From positions 1-14,572 of the forward strand of contig CANGCU010000015.1 in assembly GCA_947452355.1 (NCBI GenBank): a stretch of 14,572 nucleotides of DNA, read 5' to 3'. A model generated the notes under the pieces. It had not been told where the DNA came from. It saw only the letters and a list, made by a program, of their open reading frames with translations, and ran no database searches. Below, in pieces: positions 7,770 through 13,857 of the stretch (its first letter is position 1; every line of letters starts with the position of its first letter). Both the position numbers and the translations under genes were made by a program. This DNA is from Microbacteriaceae bacterium. Its GTDB lineage: Bacteria; Actinomycetota; Actinomycetes; Actinomycetales; Microbacteriaceae.

Positions 7770-8971
7770 AGCACTCGCTTCAGGTCCGCTGCTGCGTCGC
7801 CCCAATCGTCGACGACGATTGAGTCAAGCCCGCGCCACGCGGCCGCCTTTTTCACGATGCCGGCCAGGCGCTCAACCGAGTCGCTCGGGCGTTTCGATTC
7901 CCAGTGAGCGCTCTTAACGACGAGGGTCTTGGTTTTCCGATCCGCCTTGAGGTCGATCCGACCCGCGAGGGAATCGCCCAGCAGAATCGACAATGAATAG
8001 TAGCCATACACGCGCTTGGCGGCGGGCGTGTAAATCTCGATTTTGTAGTCGAAACCAAACATTCGGCTCGCGCGCTCACGATTCCACGTGATGGGGTCGA
8101 ACGGTGTGAGAATCGAATCCGTGCGCGGCGTTCGCGCGGGCGCAGTTGTGTCCTTGACCATGAAACCGGCAATTGGCTTTCCGCCACGTTCCCACCCGGC
8201 GACAGAAACGGGCACGATGTCGCCTTCGTCGACGAGTTCCGCCAACGCAACGGCGGTCGGTGCGGTCTTGAACCGGTAATAATCGGCGATGTCGTGAAGG
8301 GTGCCAACTCCCAGAGCGCGCACCGCGTCTCGAACGAGTGCGCAGCGTGCGTCCTTCTTCGGAACCACTGCGCCCAACAGGTCGGGGGGAATCACGTCGG
8401 CGACGGGTGCATAGATTCTCTGGAAATTCGTTCGACCAATCGCCGTAATTAACCCGCACTCGAACAGGTATTCGAGTGCGACCTTGACGTCGCTCCAATC
8501 CCACCAACTTCCGCGTCGCTGCTCGCGTTTCCCCTCAAGTTGGCTAAACGTCGCGTGACCCTCGTTGTGTAAACGTGCCAGCAGGTCGTCGGCCAACTTT
8601 CGATGTTCCGCGAGCCACGAACCAGGCCTGGCATGACGCTCGCGAGCCTCCTGCATTTTCCATTGCCACAGCGGCCATGATTCGACGGGAATGAAGGCGG
8701 CGACGTGCGCCCAATATTCGACGTGCGTTGCCGGAGCATGCGGGTCCAAGAGAATGTGATCCAGCAACGCCGTGTCATAAGTACCGAGGCGTGAAAATAG
8801 CGGCAGGTAATGGCTGCGTTCAAAAACATTGACGGAATCAATCTGCAGCACTCCGAGGTTGGCGATCGCGTCGATGAGATGCTGCTCGGTGACCCGTCCC
8901 CGCGGTGCTGAACCGAACCCTTGTGCTGCGAGCGCAATGCGTCGAGCTTCGGCCGCCGAGAGATTCATCAT
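7766..8971 (-). CDS. YcaQ/AlkX-type winged-helix protein, probable DNA glycosylase
   Basis: This 401-residue protein belongs to the winged helix DNA-binding family (HTH_42, formerly DUF1006). E. coli YcaQ (AlkX) of this family unhooks interstrand DNA crosslinks and AlkZ of Streptomyces resolves azinomycin lesions. Here the motif is Q-I-D (43-45, in GVLQIDSVNVFERSHYLPLFSRLG), which matches the QxD form of YcaQ-like enzymes rather than the QxQ of AlkZ. Other family landmarks are VEYWAHVAAFIP (about 88-99), the GSWWDWSDVKVALEYLFECG block, and LTPFDPITWNRERASRMFGFDYKIEIY followed by RVYGYYSLSILLGD near the C-terminus. ATGs at 8971 and 8968 are both possible; the first lies seven bases after TACCTT on this strand, suggesting a leaderless start. 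The gene diverges from ilvA across 34 bases. Activity is inferred from the family. Confidence 0.88.
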   Translation of the reverse strand: MMNLSAAEARRIALAAQGFGSAPRGRVTEQHLIDAIANLGVLQIDSVNVFERSHYLPLFSRLGTYDTALLDHILLDPHAPATHVEYWAHVAAFIPVESWPLWQWKMQEARERHARPGSWLAEHRKLADDLLARLHNEGHATFSQLEGKREQRRGSWWDWSDVKVALEYLFECGLITAIGRTNFQRIYAPVADVIPPDLLGAVVPKKDARCALVRDAVRALGVGTLHDIADYYRFKTAPTAVALAELVDEGDIVPVSVAGWERGGKPIAGFMVKDTTAPARTPRTDSILTPFDPITWNRERASRMFGFDYKIEIYTPAAKRVYGYYSLSILLGDSLAGRIDLKADRKTKTLVVKSAHWESKRPSDSVERLAGIVKKAAAWRGLDSIVVDDWGDAAADLKRVL

Positions 8972-8977
8972 GCTTCA

Positions 8978-8984
8978 TAAGGTA
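8978..8984. promoter_or_regulatory. Overlapping -10 candidates between ycaQ-type gene and ilvA
   Basis: The + strand reads TAAGGT (8978-8983) and the - strand reads TACCTT (8984-8979), both fitting TANNNT. The + box would start an mRNA near 8990 with a short leader carrying AGGAG (8995-8999) before ilvA. The - box lies 7 bases before the ATG at 8971. The two polymerase sites would overlap almost fully and should exclude each other. No good -35 box is visible on either side, so confidence is low. Confidence 0.3.
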
Positions 8985-9005
8985 GCGTTTTCCGAGGAGC
9001 ACATG

Positions 9006-10241
9006 ATGACAACAGCGTTCGCCGGACCCACACTCGCGGAATTCAACGCCGCTCGAGATGTCGTGTCCGCTATCGCTCAGGAAACCCCCATCGAGGAATC
9101 GCGGTTCTTGTCGCGAATTCTCGGGCTCGACGTTGTCCTCAAGTGCGAAAATTTGCAACGAACGGGTGCGTACAAAGTTCGCGGCGCGTACAACCGGATG
9201 AGCAAACTGTCCGACGACGAGCGCGCCCGTGGCGTTGTAGCGGCCAGTGCCGGTAACCACGCACAAGGTGTTGCCCTCGCGGCCCACGAACTGGGCATTC
9301 AATCGACGATTTTCATGCCGATGGGCGTGGCACTTCCCAAACTTCTCGCAACCCGCGACTACGGTGCGGACGTCGTTCTGCGGGGACCTACTTTCACCGA
9401 GGCGCTGGCTGCCGCAAAGGAATTCGCCGAGAAAACGGGTGCGGTGTTCATTCCGCCCTATGACAACGCCGATGTCATCGCCGGCCAGGGAACCGTCGGC
9501 CTCGAAATTCTTGAACAGGTACCGGATGTGGAAACTGTCATCGTGCCGATTGGTGGTGGCGGGCTCATCTCGGGTGTCGCGAGCGCAATGAAGCAACAAG
9601 CGTTGTTGGACGGGCGAAAGATTCGCGTCATCGGCGTTCAGTCGGTAAATGCCGCCGCCTACCCACCCTCGCTGAAGGCGGGCGAACCAACAAACATCGA
9701 GATGAAGCCAACAATTGCGGACGGCATCGCTGTTGCTCGACCGGGAAAACTGAATTTCGACATCATCAAGGATGCCGTCGACGACGTGGTGACAGTCAGC
9801 GATGATGACATCGCCCGTGCGCTCGTCATGTTGCTCGAACGGGCGAAACTCGTTGTTGAACCGGCCGGCGCCGTCGGTGTCGCGGCGATTCTCGCGGAAA
9901 AAATCGTCGCAGTGGGCAAGACGGTCGTGTTGTTGTCCGGCGGAAATATCGACCCGATGGTCATGGAACGTGTCATCGCTCGAGGTCTCGTTGCGTCCGG
10001 ACGATACATGAGCATGCGAATCCCATTACCCGATCGCCCGGGTCAACTTGCGCGGATTGCCGAGATCGTGGCCGGCCAGAATGCGAACGTTGTCGAGGTC
10101 ATGCACACGCGTCACGGAACTGACCTGCAGATCACGCAGGTGGAGCTTGAAGTTCACATCGAGACACGTGGCCAGGATCACGCCACTCAAGTGCTCGATG
10201 CGCTTCGCGCCGAGGGCTACGAGCCCCGCGTCACCTTCTAG
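9006..10241 (+). CDS. ilvA: Threonine ammonia-lyase (threonine dehydratase)
   Basis: This PLP enzyme deaminates threonine to 2-oxobutanoate, the first step of isoleucine synthesis, or acts in threonine catabolism. In the 411 residues the PLP lysine is K57 in GAYKVRGAYNRM, SAGNHAQGVA (81-90) and GGGGLISG form the substrate and phosphate loops, and SGGNIDP is the last PLP contact. A single C-terminal ACT domain starts near 336 (MRIPLPDRPGQLARIAEIV), so it is the short ACT-bearing form common in actinobacteria rather than the roughly 510-residue E. coli IlvA with two regulatory repeats. Of two adjacent ATGs, 9006 is preferred because AGGAG (8995-8999) is 6 bases away, against 3 for 9003. The stop shares CTAG with the convergent greA stop. 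Biosynthetic versus catabolic use cannot be told from sequence. Confidence 0.94.
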   Translation: MTTAFAGPTLAEFNAARDVVSAIAQETPIEESRFLSRILGLDVVLKCENLQRTGAYKVRGAYNRMSKLSDDERARGVVAASAGNHAQGVALAAHELGIQSTIFMPMGVALPKLLATRDYGADVVLRGPTFTEALAAAKEFAEKTGAVFIPPYDNADVIAGQGTVGLEILEQVPDVETVIVPIGGGGLISGVASAMKQQALLDGRKIRVIGVQSVNAAAYPPSLKAGEPTNIEMKPTIADGIAVARPGKLNFDIIKDAVDDVVTVSDDDIARALVMLLERAKLVVEPAGAVGVAAILAEKIVAVGKTVVLLSGGNIDPMVMERVIARGLVASGRYMSMRIPLPDRPGQLARIAEIVAGQNANVVEVMHTRHGTDLQITQVELEVHIETRGQDHATQVLDALRAEGYEPRVTF

Positions 10242-10714
10242 CCGAGGAACGGCTCGATCGAGACAATCTCGACCGCGATTTCGGCACCGCTCGGCGCAGT
10301 GAACGTTGTGACGTCACCGGGCTCGAGACCGAGGATGGCCTGACCCATCGGGCTGTGCTCGCTGTAGACGTCAAGGTCGGTGTCTCCGGCAATTTCCCGC
10401 GACCCGAGTAGGAATCGTTCCTCGTCGCCGTGAATATGCGCGGTGACGATGGTTCCCGATGCAACGCGCGATGCGTCAACGGGTTCGGACCCGACGTGGG
10501 CGTTTTTCAGCATGTGCGTCAATTCGCGAATGCGCGCTTCGATTTTGCCCTGTTCGTCCTTGGCCGCGTGGTACCCGCCGTTTTCCTTGAGGTCACCCTC
10601 TGACCGGGCGAGTTCGATTCGCTTAACGATTTCGGCTCGACCCGACGTCGACAGGGTTTCGAGCTCGAGCGCGAGACGGTCGAACGCTTCTTGGGTAAGC
10701 CACATGGATGCCAT
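10238..10714 (-). CDS. greA: Transcript cleavage factor GreA
   Basis: GreA enters the secondary channel of RNA polymerase and stimulates cleavage of backtracked transcripts. The 158-residue protein has the usual length and two-part structure: an N-terminal coiled coil (about 7-76) with the acidic tip SEGDLKENGGYHAAKDEQGKI (38-58, D41 and E44 being the catalytic acidic residues), then a FKBP-like C-terminal domain with SPMGQAILGLEPGD (about 121-134). The start at 10714 (MASMWLTQEAFDRL) is supported by AAGGAG nine bases upstream. A candidate promoter lies immediately before. The TAG overlaps the ilvA TAG on the other strand in the palindrome CTAG (10238-10241). Placement beside DUF4307 is the standard actinobacterial order. 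Confidence 0.96.
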   Translation of the reverse strand: MASMWLTQEAFDRLALELETLSTSGRAEIVKRIELARSEGDLKENGGYHAAKDEQGKIEARIRELTHMLKNAHVGSEPVDASRVASGTIVTAHIHGDEERFLLGSREIAGDTDLDVYSEHSPMGQAILGLEPGDVTTFTAPSGAEIAVEIVSIEPFLG

Positions 10715-10746
10715 GGCGAGAATCTCCTTAACAGGGGTATCTATCT

Positions 10747-10776
10747 AGGGTAGTCGTGTACACCCAGCTGCGACAA
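10747..10776 (-). promoter_or_regulatory. Candidate greA promoter
   Basis: Reading the - strand, TTGTCG (10776-10771) and TACCCT (10752-10747) are separated by 18 bases and fit -35 and TANNNT -10 boxes. Transcription would start near 10740, giving a leader of about 25 bases that carries the AAGGAG site. The spacer contains the 8-base palindrome GTGTACAC (10756-10763), and TAGTCG/CGACTA arms (10751-10756 and 10779-10784) enclose most of the promoter. A regulator site is possible but not shown. Confidence 0.4.
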
Positions 10777-10781
10777 AACGA

Positions 10782-11177
10782 CTAGACGTCGTGACGCCAG
10801 CAGCGAAAGACCTCGATGCCGGAAATCTCGTTCACCGCGCGAATCGACGCCGAGTATTGGGTCGTGTGTTGGGGCGAGGCCGGGTACGAACGGATATCCC
10901 ACCCGTTTGTTCCCATTGACGAGCCGACCGTTCGAATCGCACAGGTGACCGGCGTACCAGGTGGGGCCGAGATCTGGAACGTCACCGTGGCGCTCGTTCC
11001 ACTGGTCGTCGATTCGAACGCGACCCATTCAATCCCCGACGTCGGATCGGTTTGGAACACCCAGCCGACCCATGCGAAGAAGGACACAAGCGTGATTGAC
11101 GCGATAATCCAGACCGCGCGCCGAGACGGGGTCGAACCGCCATATCGACCAGCGGGTGGGGTTGGGGGGAATGTCAT
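10782..11177 (-). CDS. DUF4307 family membrane protein
   Basis: This 131-residue bitopic protein matches DUF4307, an actinobacterial family of unknown function. It has a short proline-rich cytoplasmic start ending in RYGGSTPSRR, one membrane segment (about 20-40) and an outer domain with the family's VTCAIRTVGSSMGTNGWDI block (77-95). C79 and C126 could form a disulfide. The family normally sits next to greA and the mycothiol S-conjugate amidase gene mca (Rv1080c-Rv1082 in M. tuberculosis); here greA is present but mca is not. The ATG at 11175-11177 has a weak GAAGGG upstream. It is divergent from the small membrane protein across 47 bases. The stop lies just upstream of the greA promoter. 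Function unknown. Confidence 0.82.
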   Translation of the reverse strand: MTFPPTPPAGRYGGSTPSRRAVWIIASITLVSFFAWVGWVFQTDPTSGIEWVAFESTTSGTSATVTFQISAPPGTPVTCAIRTVGSSMGTNGWDIRSYPASPQHTTQYSASIRAVNEISGIEVFRCWRHDV

Positions 11178-11224
11178 AGGGCCCTTCGGTACTCTGTAAT
11201 CAGGCTACGCGAAATGGAGACCCC

Positions 11225-11458
11225 GTGAACACCGCAGTGATTCTCGCCGAAAAGATTGACCCGAATGGCGTGACCCCGGGTGTTGCGGGATTCGTCATCA
11301 CCGCCGCGGTCGCTATCGCCTCGATTTTTCTCATCATCGACATGAACCGTCGAATGCGTCGACTTCGATATCGCGACGAGGCTGTTGCCAATATTGATGC
11401 CGAAGTCGCCGTCGACAAACTCATTGCGGACGTGGACTCCGAAACCGGAAACCGATAA
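11225..11458 (+). CDS. Small single-pass membrane protein, 77 aa
   Basis: The protein has a short outer N-terminus, one membrane segment (about 17-39, GVAGFVITAAVAIASIFLII) and a basic patch DMNRRMRRLRYRDE followed by an acidic tail rich in alanine and aspartate. By the positive-inside rule the C-terminus is cytoplasmic. It occupies the place of Rv1083 in the mycobacterial mca locus, and small membrane proteins with a similar arginine-rich patch are common there, but no function is known. The GTG at 11225 has GGAGA (11216-11220) four to five bases upstream. Its TAA is eight bases before the uppS ATG, so the two are probably one operon with coupled translation. Confidence 0.8.
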   Translation: MNTAVILAEKIDPNGVTPGVAGFVITAAVAIASIFLIIDMNRRMRRLRYRDEAVANIDAEVAVDKLIADVDSETGNR

Positions 11459-11466
11459 CTCGATTC

Positions 11467-12246
11467 ATGTCACTTCGGTCGTCGGTTAAGTCAGCCCTCT
11501 ACGGGTTGTACGCGCGGCGACTCACGAATCAACTTCGCGAGACAACTCCTCCACGCCACATCGGGATGATCATCGACGGCAATCGGCGTTGGGCTCACCA
11601 ACAAGAAGGTGTTTCCATTGCGGAGGGCCACGAGGCGGGCGCGAACAAAATGCGTGAGTTCCTCCAGTGGTGCGATGACGCGGGAGTAGAGAACGTGACG
11701 CTGTACCTCTTGTCGACGGACAACCTCACGGGCCGCCCCAGCGCTGAGTTGAAAAACTTGGCGCGGATCATCGCCAATCTCGCGACCGACCTTGGGCGCG
11801 TCCCGAACTGGCGCGTTCATCACGTTGGTGATGCGGCGAAGTTACCGGCACCTCTTCGCGCGACCCTGGAAAGGGTCGCAGAGGCGACGGCAACGAACAC
11901 AGGCCTGCACGTGAACCTCGCGGTGGGGTATGGCGGTCGGCACGAGATAACCGAGGCCGTTCGCGACATCATTCGCGAGCACGAAGCGGCGGGGCTCGGA
12001 ATTGACACGCTCGCCGACGATATTTCCCTTGACTCGATTTCTAACCACTTGTACACCGCCGGTCAACCGGATCTTGACCTCGTCATTCGAACCTCGGGCG
12101 AACAACGAATCTCGGATTTCATGTTGTGGCAAACCGCGCACAGCGAACTGTATTTCGTTGAAGCTCTCGGTCCGGACCTTCGTGAAATCGATTTACTTCG
12201 TGCACTTCGAGACTTCGCGCGACGTCAACGCCGATACGGCTCGTAA
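11467..12246 (+). CDS. uppS: cis-Prenyltransferase (UppS family, Rv1086-like)
   Basis: The enzyme condenses isopentenyl diphosphate with an allylic diphosphate in Z configuration to make polyprenyl lipid carriers or their precursors. The 259 residues show all family regions: MIIDGNRRWA (34-43) with catalytic D37, EGHEAG (53-58), STDNLTGRPSAE (83-94), VNLAVGYGGRHE (149-160), RTSGEQRISDFMLWQ (208-222) and AHSELYFVEALGPDLRE. Both the wording LLSTDNLTGRPSAEL and the genomic place resemble M. tuberculosis Rv1086, a short-chain Z,E-farnesyl diphosphate synthase, rather than the decaprenyl synthase Rv2361c, but product length cannot be read with certainty. The ATG at 11467 has no good Shine-Dalgarno; coupling with the upstream small gene is likely. 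Two UUA codons occur. Confidence 0.93.
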   Translation: MSLRSSVKSALYGLYARRLTNQLRETTPPRHIGMIIDGNRRWAHQQEGVSIAEGHEAGANKMREFLQWCDDAGVENVTLYLLSTDNLTGRPSAELKNLARIIANLATDLGRVPNWRVHHVGDAAKLPAPLRATLERVAEATATNTGLHVNLAVGYGGRHEITEAVRDIIREHEAAGLGIDTLADDISLDSISNHLYTAGQPDLDLVIRTSGEQRISDFMLWQTAHSELYFVEALGPDLREIDLLRALRDFARRQRRYGS

Positions 12247-12399
12247 ACAGAAGGTAACAACTTTCCGAATCGGCGTGTCACACCGAGTGGCTTCACGCGA
12301 GGGTAATAGTTTCTCGGTATGAGGTAAATCACGTGGCGTTGGGGCCACACTTCTGGTCTCGTCGCTACGCGGTTGCCGCCGAAATTGAACGGAGACCGA
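12247..12399 (+). other. Intergenic region upstream of phoH2
   Basis: This 153-base gap is the longest in the window. It contains the odd palindrome GTGTCACAC (12275-12283) and a GTGGC/GCCAC inverted repeat around GTTGGG in the second half. TATGAG near 12318 may be a -10 box. A GTG at 12333, preceded by GAGG, opens a 114-codon frame that runs through to 12677 inside phoH2. That overlap is discussed separately; I do not annotate it as a gene. No clear intrinsic terminator after uppS is visible. Confidence 0.4.
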
Positions 12400-13743
12400 G
12401 TGCCCACTTCACGTCCAGCATCGTCCACCTCACCATCGACCTCGACCGCGACATCGCAACGGACTTACGTGCTGGACACGTCGGTGTTGCTGTCCGATCC
12501 GCGAGCGATGTTTCGGTTCGCCGAACACGAGGTGGTTCTTCCCGTGGTCGTGGTGTCGGAGTTGGAAAAAAAGCGCAACGACCCGGAGCTCGGATATTTC
12601 GCGCGACAGGCACTTCGGTTCTTGGACAATCTGCGGGTGACGCACGAGCGCCTCGATATGCCCATTGCGATTGGTGACGGTGGAACGCTTCGAGTCGAGC
12701 TCAACCACACGAGCGATTCCGCGCTGCCGTCGGGACTGCGCCTCGGCGACAACGACACCCGCATTCTGTCGGTCGCCCTCAATCTGGCGAACGAGGGTCT
12801 CGACGTTGTTGTCGTGTCGAAAGATCTGCCCCTCCGCGTCAAGGCGTCGAGCATAGGTCTCGCTGCCGAGGAATATCGCGCGGAACTCGCCGCGGATTCG
12901 GGTTGGACCGGAGTTGCCGAGATTTCCCTCTCGGGCGACGAGATGCAAAAGCTGTACGACAAGGAAGAGCTGCGCACCACTCTTGTCGAGGACCTGCCGC
13001 GCAACACCAACCTCGTCGTGCACTCTGAACGCGGTTCCGCGTTGGCCCGCGTCGTCGGCCCCAAGAACATCGAACTTGTTCGTGGCGATCGCGACCTGTT
13101 CGGTTTGCACGGACGAAGTGCCGAACAGCGACTTGCCATCGACATGTTGCAAGACCCAACCATCGGAATCGTGTCCCTGGGTGGTCGTGCGGGAACCGGG
13201 AAGAGCGCCCTCGCCTTGTGCGCGGGACTCGATGCCGTGCTCGAAAAGCGACTACACAAGAAGATCATGGTCTTCCGTCCGTTGTACGCGGTAGGCGGTC
13301 AAAACCTGGGATATTTACCCGGTGACGCCGACGAGAAAATGAACCCGTGGGCACAAGCGACGTTTGACACTCTCGGCTCCGTCGTGAGTGACAACGTCAT
13401 GGAGGAAGTTATTGAACGCGGCCTCATTGAGGTCCTCCCGCTGACCCACATTCGCGGGCGGTCATTGCACGACGCCTTTGTTATCGTCGACGAGGCGCAG
13501 TCGCTCGAACGAAACGTTCTTCTCACGGTGCTGAGTCGCATCGGCCAGAACTCCCGCGTCGTCCTCACCCACGATGTCGCCCAACGCGACAACCTGCTCG
13601 TCGGACGACACGACGGAATCGCCAGTGTGATCGAGGCGTTGAAGGGACAGAATTTGTTCGGGCACATCACTCTTCAGCGAAGCGAGCGCTCGGATATCGC
13701 CGCATTGGTGACCGACTTGCTCGACAACTACGAGATCGCGTAG
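12400..13743 (+). CDS. PhoH2: PIN-domain RNase fused to PhoH ATPase
   Basis: PhoH2 proteins couple a PIN endoribonuclease to a PhoH P-loop ATPase and act as RNA-unwinding, RNA-cutting enzymes in mycobacteria. The 447-residue protein has a Ser/Thr-rich N-terminal tail (1-20). The PIN domain follows with its acidic residues in YVLDTS (D26), VSELEKKR (E54), GDNDTR (D117, D119) and VSKDLPLR (D142). The ATPase has Walker [11 protein letters not shown] (261-270), Walker [12 protein letters not shown] (360-370), [10 protein letters not shown] (389-398) and the late RSERSD (428-433). Nothing essential is missing. The GTG at 12400 is chosen because GGAGA (12391-12395) precedes it; a TTG at 12373 in the same frame is less likely. 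It sits downstream of uppS on the same strand, as in the Rv1086-Rv1095 region. Confidence 0.93.
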   Translation: MPTSRPASSTSPSTSTATSQRTYVLDTSVLLSDPRAMFRFAEHEVVLPVVVVSELEKKRNDPELGYFARQALRFLDNLRVTHERLDMPIAIGDGGTLRVELNHTSDSALPSGLRLGDNDTRILSVALNLANEGLDVVVVSKDLPLRVKASSIGLAAEEYRAELAADSGWTGVAEISLSGDEMQKLYDKEELRTTLVEDLPRNTNLVVHSERGSALARVVGPKNIELVRGDRDLFGLHGRSAEQRLAIDMLQDPTIGIVSLGGRAGTGKSALALCAGLDAVLEKRLHKKIMVFRPLYAVGGQNLGYLPGDADEKMNPWAQATFDTLGSVVSDNVMEEVIERGLIEVLPLTHIRGRSLHDAFVIVDEAQSLERNVLLTVLSRIGQNSRVVLTHDVAQRDNLLVGRHDGIASVIEALKGQNLFGHITLQRSERSDIAALVTDLLDNYEIA

Positions 13744-13809
13744 CTCTATCGCGCACATACGCCACGTCGGAATCATTCCTCACCATTCGTGCGCAAAACT
13801 CGTCGACGA

Positions 13810-13826
13810 TTTATATAGGATATAAA
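13810..13826 (+). promoter_or_regulatory. AT-rich 17-base dyad before the secreted-protein gene
   Basis: TTTATAT and ATATAAA are perfect 7-base inverted arms around AGG. The dyad stands out in GC-rich DNA and lies 32 bases before the GTG at 13858. It contains possible -10 boxes TATATA (13812-13817) and TATAAA (13821-13826). No -35 box is convincing. It could be an operator overlapping a promoter or simply a symmetrical AT-rich -10 region. Confidence 0.4.
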
Positions 13827-13857
13827 GAGATTTGATGACCCTTTCGAAAGGTATTCC

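Noticed and set aside
10816..11199. A 127-codon + strand frame opposite DUF4307
   Set aside because: The - strand frame has a clear membrane segment and DUF4307 pattern in the expected neighbourhood; the + frame has neither.
13751..13794. GCGCAC/GTGCGC inverted repeat after phoH2 as a terminator
   Set aside because: The arms are only 6 bases with a 32-base loop and no T-run follows, so it is unlikely to terminate transcription.
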